Origin: Bacillota bacterium
GTDB lineage: Bacteria; Bacillota; Clostridia; Lachnospirales; Lachnospiraceae
Reading direction: 5' to 3'
NCBI GenBank assembly: GCA_023415055.1
Contig: JAEZLZ010000147.1
Coordinates: 1 to 50,909, forward strand
DNA length: 50,909 nt
Of this stretch, positions 16,273 through 24,783 are shown piece by piece. Positions within the stretch are counted from its first letter, which is position 1. Every line of letters starts with the position of its first letter. Under the pieces are notes generated by a model, which saw only the letters and a program-made list of their open reading frames with translations, was not told where the DNA came from and ran no database searches. The position numbers were made by a program, and so were the translations under genes.

Positions 16273-18066
16273 TTATTTATAAAGTGGACCATAAGCTGCA
16301 CATGCTCTATAATCCTGACCTTCTTTATCCATACCGAATGCATTCCATGCTGCCGGACGGAAGATCTTATCCTCCGGAACATTATGCATGCTTACAGGAA
16401 TGCGAAGAATGGAGCATAAAGTGATTAAATCAGCTCCTATATGCCCGTAGGAGATAGCACCGTGATTCGCTCCCCAGTTATTCATTACAGCATAGGCATC
16501 TTGAAAGGCTCCGGCTCCTGTTGTTCTTGGTGCAAACCAGGTACAAGGCCAAGTATAGTCTGTTCTCTTCCATAACGTATCGGTAACTTCATCCGGCAGA
16601 TTAACCGTCCAGCCTTCGGCTATCTGAAGTATCGGACCCAGTCCCTTCACAAGATTCAGGCGAATCATCGTAACAGGCATCTCAACTTTGGTAACAAATC
16701 TGGATGAATAGCCGCCTCCTCTAAAATAACCATTATCAGCAGCATTCCAGGTAGTTGCATTTAATATTGCTTCCTGATCTTCATCGGTAATATCATACCA
16801 GGGTTTGATTACTCCGTTACCGTTTTCATCCTTTGCTTCTCCGTTTGCATCTAAACATGCGGCACCGGAATTAATCAAATGAATAAAGCCTCCGGATGCT
16901 TTTGCCACTCCTTGTACTTCATACCCAGTTGCTTTCTTTACGGCTTCCGGACTCCAATAGGTACGTACATCGGCAAAAATCTGGGCACGATTAGTTAAAA
17001 GCTTCATAAACAACATCCCCAAGCCATTTAGTACATCATTCTCTGTAGCCAAAATATATGGTTCTCTTGCTCCGTTCCAGTCGAAGGATGTATTAAGAAG
17101 CGCTTCTGCAAAGTCACAGTTCGGATAAAAGTCAGTCCATTGTCTCTGTCCTTGAAACCCTGCTGCAATTGCATTATGTCCCACTGCTTCTTCCTCACAT
17201 CCCTTGGGAAGGTTTTGATTTCCATTCATCAGGTCCTTAATGATACACATCATCTTTACAACAAATTCCCAGTCTTTTTCTTTTTGCTCCGTAGTTTTCT
17301 GTATTTCAACCGGGTTCTTATCAAAACCTTCCTTACATTTTTCTCTTGTCCATGAAAGAGCTTTGTCAAATTCCTCTTGATCATAGATGTTCTCGGACAT
17401 TCTTCTGATGATTTCAACTTCATCGACAGATTCTACTCTCATTCCCAGATACTCTTCAATAAATGAGGGGTCAATAATTGATCCTCCAATGCCCATACAA
17501 ATAGAACCAATCTGAAGGTAGGATTTTCCTCTCATCGTTGCAGCTGCAATCGCGGCCCGTCCAAAGCGCAACAATTTATCCTTAACGTCTTCCGGGATCG
17601 AAGCTTCTGTAGCGTCCTGTACATCCCGACCATAGATCCCAAAGGCAGGAAGTCCCTTCTGAGCATGGGTTGCCAATACGGAGGCTAAATATACTGCTCC
17701 CGGTCTTTCTGTTCCATTGAAACCCCATACACCTTTTATTGTCATCGGATCCATATCCATTGTCTCCGCACCATAGCACCAGCAAGGTGTTACGGTCAGA
17801 GTAATATCAACGCAGGCTTTTTTAAATTTATCTGCACAAGCAGCGGCTTCTGCAACACGTCCAATTGTTGTATCGGCAATCACTACCTTTACTGCTTCTC
17901 CATTTGAATATTTCAGATTTTCTTCGAACAATTTTGCTGCAGCCTTTGCCATGTTCATTGTTTGCTCTTCCAACGATTCACGAACATTTAAATAGCCTCT
18001 TCTTCCATCAATTGTCGGACGGATACCGATTACTGGGTAATCACCAATCAATCTACTTTTTCTCAT
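16273..18066 (-). CDS. fucI: L-fucose isomerase
   Basis: The 597-residue protein matches FucI in length (591 in E. coli) and along its whole sequence. It starts LIGDYPVIGIRPTIDGRRGY, contains CWCYGAETMDMDP and GVWGFNGTERPGAVYLA, and ends with CAAYGPLYK. FucI is a cytoplasmic manganese enzyme that interconverts L-fucose and L-fuculose, and often D-arabinose and D-ribulose; catalytic Glu/Asp/His residues are expected in the middle and C-terminal domains (for example ATENDVLNG and NWGANHGAISYGHIG). The start at 18066 has GGAGG eight bases upstream; an ATG at 18093 is less well placed. A small hairpin AACCCC/GGGGTT lies in the leader (about 18107-18129). Divergent from the AraC regulator, its likely controller. 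Confidence 0.95.
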   Translation of the reverse strand: MRKSRLIGDYPVIGIRPTIDGRRGYLNVRESLEEQTMNMAKAAAKLFEENLKYSNGEAVKVVIADTTIGRVAEAAACADKFKKACVDITLTVTPCWCYGAETMDMDPMTIKGVWGFNGTERPGAVYLASVLATHAQKGLPAFGIYGRDVQDATEASIPEDVKDKLLRFGRAAIAAATMRGKSYLQIGSICMGIGGSIIDPSFIEEYLGMRVESVDEVEIIRRMSENIYDQEEFDKALSWTREKCKEGFDKNPVEIQKTTEQKEKDWEFVVKMMCIIKDLMNGNQNLPKGCEEEAVGHNAIAAGFQGQRQWTDFYPNCDFAEALLNTSFDWNGAREPYILATENDVLNGLGMLFMKLLTNRAQIFADVRTYWSPEAVKKATGYEVQGVAKASGGFIHLINSGAACLDANGEAKDENGNGVIKPWYDITDEDQEAILNATTWNAADNGYFRGGGYSSRFVTKVEMPVTMIRLNLVKGLGPILQIAEGWTVNLPDEVTDTLWKRTDYTWPCTWFAPRTTGAGAFQDAYAVMNNWGANHGAISYGHIGADLITLCSILRIPVSMHNVPEDKIFRPAAWNAFGMDKEGQDYRACAAYGPLYK

Positions 18067-18204
18067 CTTTACATCCTCCTTCTTAAATCTCATGTTCAGG
18101 CTCTCAAACCCCTATATCCATGGGGTTCTCATAGCAACTACATTAATTCTATCCACACTTTTTCTTAAGTTATTATTTGAATACACCTTATCCTCATTAT
18201 AAAT

Positions 18205-18234
18205 TTGTCACCATCATAAATCTTGTGTTATAAT
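18205..18234 (+). promoter_or_regulatory. Promoter of the element's AraC-type regulator
   Basis: TTGTCA (18205-18210), 18 bases, then TATAAT (18229-18234) with an upstream TGT giving an extended -10. It is about 50 bases before the start codon. I could not find an equally good promoter for the divergent fucI, which fits activator dependence. Confidence 0.75.
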
Positions 18235-18282
18235 GGACTAAAAATATAACAATATTCACTTTAATCACCCAGGAGATACCAA

Positions 18283-19152
18283 ATGAAATATTTTGATTAC
18301 AGAGAACAAAGGCAACAAGGAACCTTTGATTTTCCCATAGAGCTTCATCATGTTGAACCCAACCATCTTCGGTATCAAATGCCCTACCATTGGCATCCGG
18401 AATATGAAATAATTCGTATTCTTAGTGGATCATTCCATTTAACCTTGGATAATCAGACCTTTGTTGTTAATAAAGGTGATCTTCTCTTTCTTCAAGACGG
18501 GACTTTGCATGGCGGTATTCCTGATAATTGTATCTATGACTGTCTTGTTTTTGATATGAGACTTTTATTAAAGGAAAGTAATATCTGTGCAAAACTTACG
18601 CAAAAAATCATTCAACATGAAATAGTGATCAAACAGCAATTACCAAACAATCTGATCAACCTTCAAAATATAATCAACAACTTATTTCTGGCAATGGATG
18701 AGAAAAAAACCGGATATGAATTTTTGACACAAGGATATCTCTATCAGCTTATGGGATTTTTGTTAAGTGAGCACTTATATGAAGTTAATACAAATATTTC
18801 GCAGCTTTCTCAGCAGCATGTGATACTTTTCAAAAGAGTATTAAGTTATATTGAAGATCATTATACAGAACATATTGCGCTTGAAGATCTTTCTAGAATT
18901 GCAGGTATGAATCCGAAATATTTTTGTCGTTTCTTTCGCGAGATGTCCCACCGTACTCCGATTGACTACTTAAATTATTATCGAATTGAATGTGCATGCG
19001 GGCAATTATCCACTTCCGGAAACGCTATTATTGAGGTAGCCTTAAATTGCGGATTTAATGATATTAGCTACTTTATAAAAACATTTCGTAAATATAAGGG
19101 AATTACTCCGAAGCAATATTTAAAAAAGAATGAAGCAACTACCATTTCTTAG
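18283..19152 (+). CDS. AraC-family regulator with cupin sensor, element cargo
   Basis: A 289-residue regulator. The N-terminal half is a cupin-like sugar sensor (HWHPEYEIIRILSGSFHLTLD, about 37-57, and KGDLLFLQDGTLHGG). The C-terminal half carries the AraC double helix-turn-helix (IALEDLSRIAGMNPKYFCRFFRE and IIEVALNCGFNDISYFIKTFRK, ending GITPKQYLKK). CAGGAGA provides the ribosome site. It is divergent from fucI and most likely activates fucI and the kinase in response to L-fucose or L-rhamnose. Its stop codon is 30 bases from the right att core and overlaps the antisense end of the spoIIID 5' ORF. The region reads as A/T-richer than the nearby etf genes, consistent with acquisition, though not measured. 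Confidence 0.9.
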   Translation: MKYFDYREQRQQGTFDFPIELHHVEPNHLRYQMPYHWHPEYEIIRILSGSFHLTLDNQTFVVNKGDLLFLQDGTLHGGIPDNCIYDCLVFDMRLLLKESNICAKLTQKIIQHEIVIKQQLPNNLINLQNIINNLFLAMDEKKTGYEFLTQGYLYQLMGFLLSEHLYEVNTNISQLSQQHVILFKRVLSYIEDHYTEHIALEDLSRIAGMNPKYFCRFFREMSHRTPIDYLNYYRIECACGQLSTSGNAIIEVALNCGFNDISYFIKTFRKYKGITPKQYLKKNEATTIS

Positions 19153-19298
19153 ATTAATCTTATGTTCCGTTTCATAACAACTTTATGTACGGTTGATTTC
19201 GAGATTCCGAACTGCTTCGCGGTTTGCCTCACGGTTGCGTTATTATCGATGATATAATTAGCGATTTCTACCGCCCGTTCCTCTATATAGCCTTTCAT
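19149..19298 (-). CDS. spoIIID: spoIIID, 5' segment of the interrupted gene
   Basis: This is the N-terminal part of SpoIIID, the DNA-binding protein that modulates the sigma-E regulon in the mother cell. It reads MKGYIEERAVEIANYIIDNN, then ATVRQTAKQFGISKSTVHK, the helix-turn-helix. The native sequence stops at the 13-base core (19183-19195), inside the recognition helix. Beyond it the frame runs through ten element-encoded residues (VVMKRNIRLI) to TAA at 19151, giving a 49-residue truncated product that lacks the C-terminal basic region and should not function normally. GAGGG is seven bases before the ATG and a CATACAAT box lies upstream. Joined to 12602-12755 it makes a full-length protein. 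Confidence 0.94.
   Translation of the reverse strand: MKGYIEERAVEIANYIIDNNATVRQTAKQFGISKSTVHKVVMKRNIRLI
19162..19195. other. Right attachment junction (element arm plus att core)
   Basis: The element-side arm ATGTTCCGTTTCATAACAAC (19162-19181) is followed by one base and the 13-base core (19183-19195), then by spoIIID. Joining this arm to the left arm across one core gives a dyad of about 50 bases with perfect inner (ATAACAAC/GTTGTTAT) and outer (ATGTTCCG/CGGAACAT) 8-bp arms, the geometry of an attP site for a serine integrase. Confidence 0.88.
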
Positions 19299-19328
19299 AG
19301 GGTTTCCCTCTATTATCGTTGTTGTTAC

Positions 19329-19337
19329 ATTGTATGC
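19329..19337 (-). promoter_or_regulatory. Sigma-E-like -10 box upstream of spoIIID
   Basis: Minus-strand GCATACAAT (19337-19329) equals the mother-cell sigma-E -10 consensus and is 31 bases before the spoIIID start codon. A matching ATATT -35 at 13-15 bases is not present; one is found only 25 bases upstream. The call rests on the -10 and on the known sigma-E control of spoIIID in Bacillus. Confidence 0.45.
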
Positions 19338-19450
19338 AGGGAAAATGGGCGGTAGTACCGTGAATATTACTCAACATTAATTATGATTATTCTGTACATT
19401 AGTTTCTAATCAAAGCACTGGAAAAGAATAGTATCTCGCTTACTTACATC

Positions 19451-19489
19451 GAAAGACCTATGATCCATTTATCGAATCATAGGTCTTTC
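19451..19489 (-). terminator. Hairpin after the lactate operon
   Basis: A 14-bp perfect stem (19451-19464 and 19476-19489, GAAAGACCTATGAT type) lies between the end of lctD and the spoIIID promoter region. It lacks a clear T-run after the stem, but its position fits the 3' end of the lct operon. Confidence 0.6.
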
Positions 19490-19574
19490 ATTTGTGATTA
19501 TTCCACTACATAACCAGGAAACAATGCAGGATGATTTTATTATTGATAGGAAATACCCTCTGCTTTTCTATCTG

Positions 19575-20978
19575 TTACAGCTGACAAACCTTGCGGGGGT
19601 TCAAGATATTCTTCGGGTCGAAGGCCTTCTTGATTCCTCTCATAATCTCAACCGTAGCAGGATCCAGGCTCTCAAACAGGTAAGATTTTTTAGCAAAGCC
19701 GATGCCATGCTCGCCGGATACCTGACCTCTCAGCTGTCTTGCTTTGCCATAGATCTTATCCATGGCCTCGGTCATTCTCTTCTCCCATTCCTCTTCACTT
19801 AAGTCATCCTTTAAGATGTAGGCATGGAGATTGCCATCGCCGGCATGACCAAAGCTCTTGATACGGATATTTACTTCCTTATATAAGCTATGGATATACT
19901 CCACCATTTCATTGACACAGCTTCTGGGCACAACTACGTCTACCTCATCCATATAGGACGTGGAACCTTTAATTGCCTCTAAGAAGGCTCCTCTTGCTTT
20001 CCAGATAGATTCCTCTCTCTCCGTGGTATCCGAGATCAGAATATCCAGCGCACCCTGCGCAAGACAGATCTTTGCTGCACTCTCGTATGCTTTCTCGATC
20101 TCCTGTGTCGAGTTGCCATCAAACTTAAGTAGCAGATATGCGTCTGCACTGTTATCCGGGAATTTCTTGCCCAGATATTTTTCCGCATCCATAATAACCT
20201 CTCTCTGCATGAATTCGATGGCTGTCGGTGCCGATTTTGATTTGATGATCATGGGAACCGTCCGAATCGCCTGCTCCAAGCTTGGGAAAGGGATCAGTAA
20301 ACTGATTGCCTTCTGCGGGAGAGGGATCAGCTTCAGAGTAGCCTTTGTAATAATACCCAGGGTTCCTTCGGAGCCGACCATCAGATCCTTCATAGCATAT
20401 CCGGTACTGTTTTTTACCACCTTGCCGCCAAACTCAACGACAGCTCCGTCAGGTAATACAACCTCAAGCCCGCGTACATAATCTCTGGTTACTCCATATT
20501 TTACCGCTCTCATACCACCGGCATTGGTGCTGATATTTCCACCAATGGTCGCAGATTTCTCACCCGGATCCGGAGGATAGAACAGGTCTCTTTCTTGAAC
20601 ATAAGCAGATAACTCCATTAAAAGGACTCCGGGTTCTACCGTAATTGTCAGATTATCCTCATCCAGTTCAAGTACATGATTCATTAGGGTCGTATCAATC
20701 ATAATTCCATGCTCCATAGCAACCGAAGCACCTACCAGTCCGGTTCCTGAGCCGCGAGGCGTAACCGGAATATTATTTACAAATGCATATTTCATGAGCT
20801 CGGATACCTCTTCGGTAGAAATTACCTTAACAACGATATCCGGATAGCTGGTTGTATCACTAAGTTCATCGTGGCTATATTCCTCGTTGATATTCTCACC
20901 GTATAATACACGCTCCGGATCATTGATTAATTTATTGATATGGATCAGATCCTCCTGATCAATTTTTTTATAATTCAT
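19575..20978 (-). CDS. lctD: FAD-dependent lactate dehydrogenase (LctD/GlcD family)
   Basis: A 467-residue flavoprotein of the GlcD/D-2-hydroxyacid dehydrogenase family. The FAD-binding PCMH domain has VTPRGSGTGLVGASV and GEKSATIGGNISTNAGG. The C-terminal domain has FGHAGDGNLHAYIL and VSGEHGIGFAKK, metal-binding His motifs of the family. With EtfA and EtfB directly upstream it should form the electron-confurcating lactate dehydrogenase known from Acetobacterium woodii, oxidising lactate to pyruvate with NAD while consuming reduced ferredoxin. The start at 20978 has GGAGG six bases upstream; the ORF could extend to 21053 without a ribosome site. Last gene of lctP-etfB-etfA-lctD. Glycolate or other 2-hydroxyacids are alternative substrates. 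Confidence 0.9.
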   Translation of the reverse strand: MNYKKIDQEDLIHINKLINDPERVLYGENINEEYSHDELSDTTSYPDIVVKVISTEEVSELMKYAFVNNIPVTPRGSGTGLVGASVAMEHGIMIDTTLMNHVLELDEDNLTITVEPGVLLMELSAYVQERDLFYPPDPGEKSATIGGNISTNAGGMRAVKYGVTRDYVRGLEVVLPDGAVVEFGGKVVKNSTGYAMKDLMVGSEGTLGIITKATLKLIPLPQKAISLLIPFPSLEQAIRTVPMIIKSKSAPTAIEFMQREVIMDAEKYLGKKFPDNSADAYLLLKFDGNSTQEIEKAYESAAKICLAQGALDILISDTTEREESIWKARGAFLEAIKGSTSYMDEVDVVVPRSCVNEMVEYIHSLYKEVNIRIKSFGHAGDGNLHAYILKDDLSEEEWEKRMTEAMDKIYGKARQLRGQVSGEHGIGFAKKSYLFESLDPATVEIMRGIKKAFDPKNILNPRKVCQL

Positions 20979-21067
20979 AATTAACCTCCATATAAACATA
21001 ATGCCGTTCAAAGTCATTGTCTGTGTATCGACGCATTTTTCAATGCAGTTCAATGTCTTAATTCAGA

Positions 21068-22258
21068 CTATGCGCCTCGGTCTAATTTAATCTGATTGAT
21101 CAGGTTGGGAATAATCTCATAGAGATCTCCGACGATACCGTAATGTGCTGTCTTAAAGATCGGAGCGTTCTCATCCTTATTGATTGCAATGATATGATCG
21201 GAGTTATTCATGCCGGCGGTAAACTGAACCGATCCGGATACACCGACTGTGATGATCAGCTTCGGTCGGACAGTTCGGCCGCTTAAGCCAACCTGACGCT
21301 TTGCTTCCACCCATCCGGCCTCCATCATCGGCCTGGTGCAGGCAAGCTGTCCACCCAATAAATCGGCTAATTCCTGTACCATGGAAAGGTCTTCCTCCTT
21401 CTTGATACCTCTTCCTGCCACAACCAGTACCTCTGCCGCCTCGATATGCTGTTCCTTCTCCTTCGCAATGATATCCAGAACCTCAACCTTACTACTCAGC
21501 TTTGCTGCCTCGATATTGCAGTTCACGATCTCACCGGACTCCGCTTCGCTTCTCTTCGGAGCATCCATCACCTTATATCTTACAGTTGCCATCTGCGGTC
21601 TATGGTTCGGGGTCAGAATCTGAGCCATAATATTGCCACCGAAAGCAGGTCGGATCTGAATCAGATCTGTCTCTTCATTGATATCTAATATTGTACAGTC
21701 AGCGGTTAGTCCTGTCTTTAATCTGGCAGCCAGTCTCGGTGCCAGCTGACGTCCTACCGGAGTCGCGCCGACTAAGATAGCCGTCGGATGAAGCTTTTCT
21801 ACAAAATCATAAAGTACTGCTGTATAAGGCTCTATTTTGAAGCGGTCCAGACTCGGATTGTCATAGACAAAGACCTTATCAACATGATAATGGAGTAATT
21901 CTCTACTTTCTTCACTGATGTTGCTGCCCATCATAATCGCATAGACCGGATGGTTGATCTTTGTAGCCAGTTCCTTTGCTTTTCCGATCAGCTCATAGGT
22001 TACCGGATGGATGTTACCGTCGATATGATCTACATAGACAGCGATGCCCTTCCAAAGACTTTTATCTACTCCTGCAACCTCTTCTTCTACATATTCCACG
22101 GCTCCCTTGGGACCTTTCTTCACACAGATCTTGCACATCTTACATGCAGCATTGATAGCAAGCTCGCCGTTCTTATTCTCCATCGCACTAAACGGACAGA
22201 GCTTTATCATATCCTCAATGTTACCTACCAAGTTTTGGTTGATTACTAATTTCGCCAT
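21068..22258 (-). CDS. etfA: Electron transfer flavoprotein alpha subunit with N-terminal Fe-S domain
   Basis: A 396-residue EtfA. Residues 20-50 carry four cysteines (21, 39, 42 and 45; LCPFSA and ACKMCKIC), a single 4Fe-4S ferredoxin-like module also described in the EtfA of bifurcating lactate dehydrogenases. The body is the normal EtfA fold. Its FAD-binding C-terminal part is GRGIKKEEDLSMVQELADLL and PKLIITVGVSGSVQFTAGM, with NKDENAPIFKTAHYGIVGD near the end. It partners EtfB and LctD and passes electrons to NAD and ferredoxin. It is 12 bases from etfB, one operon. Confidence 0.93.
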   Translation of the reverse strand: MAKLVINQNLVGNIEDMIKLCPFSAMENKNGELAINAACKMCKICVKKGPKGAVEYVEEEVAGVDKSLWKGIAVYVDHIDGNIHPVTYELIGKAKELATKINHPVYAIMMGSNISEESRELLHYHVDKVFVYDNPSLDRFKIEPYTAVLYDFVEKLHPTAILVGATPVGRQLAPRLAARLKTGLTADCTILDINEETDLIQIRPAFGGNIMAQILTPNHRPQMATVRYKVMDAPKRSEAESGEIVNCNIEAAKLSSKVEVLDIIAKEKEQHIEAAEVLVVAGRGIKKEEDLSMVQELADLLGGQLACTRPMMEAGWVEAKRQVGLSGRTVRPKLIITVGVSGSVQFTAGMNNSDHIIAINKDENAPIFKTAHYGIVGDLYEIIPNLINQIKLDRGA

Positions 22259-22270
22259 TGTCTCTTCCTC

Positions 22271-23059
22271 CTAAACAAACTTAAGTTCCAGCAATTTGTG
22301 ATGCAGCCGTTCGGACAGCTCCTGCTGTGTTCCGGTCCAGGTCTCTCGATGGGTGTTCACGGCCGGAGGGAAGATGCGCTGTACCTGGGTCGGAGAACCG
22401 TTGAGTCCATAATGCTTCTCCTCCTTATCCTCAAGCTGATCGAGGCTGATCACTCTAATCTCCCTCTCCTTGGTTTGCTCCTTCTTCAGATAGGAAGGCA
22501 GTCTCGGCATAAAGATATCCTTGTCTACTGATAACAGGCAGGGGAACATTATCTTTGCTATCTCGATATCATGCGTCATATCCATCTCTACCGTGATAGC
22601 CTCAGTGCTCAGTTCTACTATTTTTGATACATTGGATACACTGGGGATGTTCAAATATTCCGATACCTCAGGACCGACCTGTGCTGTATCTCCGTCCGTG
22701 GTCTGCTTACCGCACAGGATCAGGTCAAATTCTCCTAACAGTTTAATTCCCTGTGAAATCGTATAGCTGGTGGCGAGTACATCGGCTCCGCCAAATCTAC
22801 GGTCCGATATCAAAGCACCTTCATCGACACCCATCGCAAAGGCCTCTCGAATTATACTGGCTGCCTGCCCGGGTCCCATGGTTATCGCGGTGATGGTTCC
22901 TCCCAGCTCCTCACGAATTCGTAAAGCACTTTCGATTGCGTATAAATCATAAGGATTCATTTTTGATTCAATACCGTTTCTCTTTAATACGCCTGTTACC
23001 GGATCAACTTCTACCTTATTGCTGTCCGGAACCTGCTTAATACACACTAAAATATTCAT
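22271..23059 (-). CDS. etfB: Electron transfer flavoprotein beta subunit
   Basis: A 262-residue EtfB. It opens MNILVCIKQVPDSNKVEVDP and has NPYDLYAIESALRI, ITAITMGPGQA and LILCGKQTTDGDTAQVGPEV, the conserved nucleotide-binding loop of the family. In confurcating complexes EtfB holds the second FAD and the NAD site. The start at 23059 has GGAG at good spacing; an ATG four codons earlier overlaps that signal. It is 149 bases after lctP, a gap with no convincing terminator, so the four genes are probably one transcript. Confidence 0.94.
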   Translation of the reverse strand: MNILVCIKQVPDSNKVEVDPVTGVLKRNGIESKMNPYDLYAIESALRIREELGGTITAITMGPGQAASIIREAFAMGVDEGALISDRRFGGADVLATSYTISQGIKLLGEFDLILCGKQTTDGDTAQVGPEVSEYLNIPSVSNVSKIVELSTEAITVEMDMTHDIEIAKIMFPCLLSVDKDIFMPRLPSYLKKEQTKEREIRVISLDQLEDKEEKHYGLNGSPTQVQRIFPPAVNTHRETWTGTQQELSERLHHKLLELKFV

Positions 23060-23208
23060 ACTATTCTCCATTCCGCCGCTGGCCTCTTATTTTGGCTGCG
23101 GCATAATATTAGTAAAGTCATTACAATTCACTTAGCAGAAAATTTTCCACACATGCTTCCCATTTCTAAAGCAATCTATCCTATGTGCCGGAGATTGCCT
23201 TATTCCCT

Positions 23209-24750
23209 TTACCCCAGCAGTCTCGCTCCGATAAATGTCACGATTCCGACGATTACGACAAAAATAGCAAAGTACTTTATCGTTCCTTTTAGCAGTACGC
23301 TTTCTTTGCCCTGGAGACCAACGGCTGCCACAGCAACAGCGATACTCTGGGGTGAAATCATCTTGGCGGTGATAGCACCTGCCGTATTGGAAGCAGCAAT
23401 CCAGGATTGGTTCAATCCAAGAGCAACTGATGTCTCAAGCTGTAAGCCTCCGAAGAGTACGCTCGCACTTGTTCCGCTTCCGGTGACAAAGGTTCCGATT
23501 GCTCCGAGGAAGGGAGCAAACAGCGGATAGAAAGGACCTGTGACCGTGACGAACATCAGAGCTATGGAGGAGATCATTCCGCTGTAACCCATCAGCTTTG
23601 CAGTTGCCATGATGCAGATGATCGTAATGATCGTCTTGCTTAATTGAACGACAGTCTTTCCAAGGATCTTCACCATTTCGGTAAAGCCCGCTCCCTGCAG
23701 CTTACCACCAATAAATGCTGCAAGGATGATCCATACTCCCGGTGTTGCCAGCCAGGAGAAGGTATAAGGAGCTGCATTCTCACCGGTATAGATCGGTACC
23801 GAGGTCTTCACGAGCATCAGAAGCTCATTGAGCGGAGCGATCAGCTTCGAGGTAGCCAGTAAGAAGAAAAAGATCAGAATAAACGGGCTCCAGGCGGTAA
23901 GCGCCTGCTTACCGGTTATCTTACCCTCCTGCTTGGATTCCAGACGGTACTGCGGGTCAACCTCTCCCTTGCCGAAAAGTTTTGCAGCGATAAAGGTTCC
24001 CAACATAGAGCATACTGAACCGATTACAACAGGAAGCTCAGCTCCCAGGTACTTTGCTACCACATATTCCGGAATAATGAAGGACAATCCCGAGATTAAG
24101 GTAATCATTATTACACCCTTGAACGCTTTCTTAGATCTACCGGTCAGATAAACCAGAATAAAAGGTGTCAGAAGGATAATCGGTATCAGAATCAGCGTCG
24201 TATCGGTGGATAAGCCAAAGACATCCAGTCCGGTAATCTTTGATAACGTTGTAGTCGGAATTCCGATGGAGCCGAAGGCGGTGGGCGTTGCATTCGATAT
24301 GAGGCATACAATTGCTGCAAATACCGGATCAAAGCCTAAGCCCCAAAGCATACTGGCCGGAATTGCTACTGCGGTTCCAAAGCCCGCCATGCCTTCCATA
24401 AAGCCTCCGAAGCCCCAGGCGATGAATAGTACCAATACTCTTTTGTCCTTTGTTACGCTTGCTAACATTTTTTTGATTACTTCCAGGTTTCCGGTTGACA
24501 CGCATACATTATAAGTAAAGATTGCTGCCACGATGACGATGATAATCGGCCATAGTGCCAATGCCGCTCCCTCTAGAACTGCGGTAAAACTCTCGGTAAA
24601 GGGCATCCTCCAGACGAAAGCTGCAAGGGCATAAGCAATCACCAGTGCTATCATACAGGCCTTAAAGCCGGGTATCTTAAGCACGGTTAATGCAACGATA
24701 AGCCAGATAATCGGTAATAGTGCCAAAATAAAAGCTAAAGTCATGTTCAT
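23209..24750 (-). CDS. lctP: L-lactate permease, LctP family
   Basis: A 513-residue integral membrane protein with about 13 hydrophobic segments. Family features include ALALWPIIIVIVAAIFTYNV, FGGFMEGMAGFGTAVAIPA and the C-terminal ATSGxSASVLFGxLQ-like segment (TGSGTSASVLFGGLQLETS). LctP proteins import lactate, and sometimes glycolate, with protons. The start at 24750 has GGAG upstream. It is the first gene of the lactate operon, placed directly behind a consensus promoter and two GntR-type operators. Confidence 0.93.
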   Translation of the reverse strand: MNMTLAFILALLPIIWLIVALTVLKIPGFKACMIALVIAYALAAFVWRMPFTESFTAVLEGAALALWPIIIVIVAAIFTYNVCVSTGNLEVIKKMLASVTKDKRVLVLFIAWGFGGFMEGMAGFGTAVAIPASMLWGLGFDPVFAAIVCLISNATPTAFGSIGIPTTTLSKITGLDVFGLSTDTTLILIPIILLTPFILVYLTGRSKKAFKGVIMITLISGLSFIIPEYVVAKYLGAELPVVIGSVCSMLGTFIAAKLFGKGEVDPQYRLESKQEGKITGKQALTAWSPFILIFFFLLATSKLIAPLNELLMLVKTSVPIYTGENAAPYTFSWLATPGVWIILAAFIGGKLQGAGFTEMVKILGKTVVQLSKTIITIICIMATAKLMGYSGMISSIALMFVTVTGPFYPLFAPFLGAIGTFVTGSGTSASVLFGGLQLETSVALGLNQSWIAASNTAGAITAKMISPQSIAVAVAAVGLQGKESVLLKGTIKYFAIFVVIVGIVTFIGARLLG

Positions 24751-24783
24751 AATTTTCTCCATTTCCAGCGTCTTGTTCAACTA

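Larger units (their letters stand above)
12756..19195. mobile_element. Skin-like intervening element inside spoIIID, with sugar cargo
   Basis: The 6427-bp insert separates the two halves of spoIIID. It is bounded by direct repeats CAACCGTACATAA (minus-strand reading) at 12756-12768 and 19183-19195; the interval as given contains both copies. Contents: large serine recombinase, 51-residue ORF, sigma-E-like promoter, terminator, FGGY kinase, small overlapping ORF, L-fucose isomerase and AraC regulator. There are no phage structural, replication or conjugation genes. The repeats are in direct orientation, so recombination deletes the insert and restores spoIIID in frame. The architecture parallels skin (sigK) and other sporulation intervening elements excised in the mother cell. 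Seen: the split, repeats and intact recombinase. Inferred: timing and reversibility. Confidence 0.88.

Noticed and set aside
12756..19195. Ordinary prophage or integrative conjugative element
   Set aside because: No capsid, tail, lysis, replication or conjugation genes are present; only recombinase, a small ORF and sugar genes.
19494..19802. 102-residue plus-strand ORF opposite the end of lctD
   Set aside because: Antisense to lctD, no family resemblance and no ribosome site.
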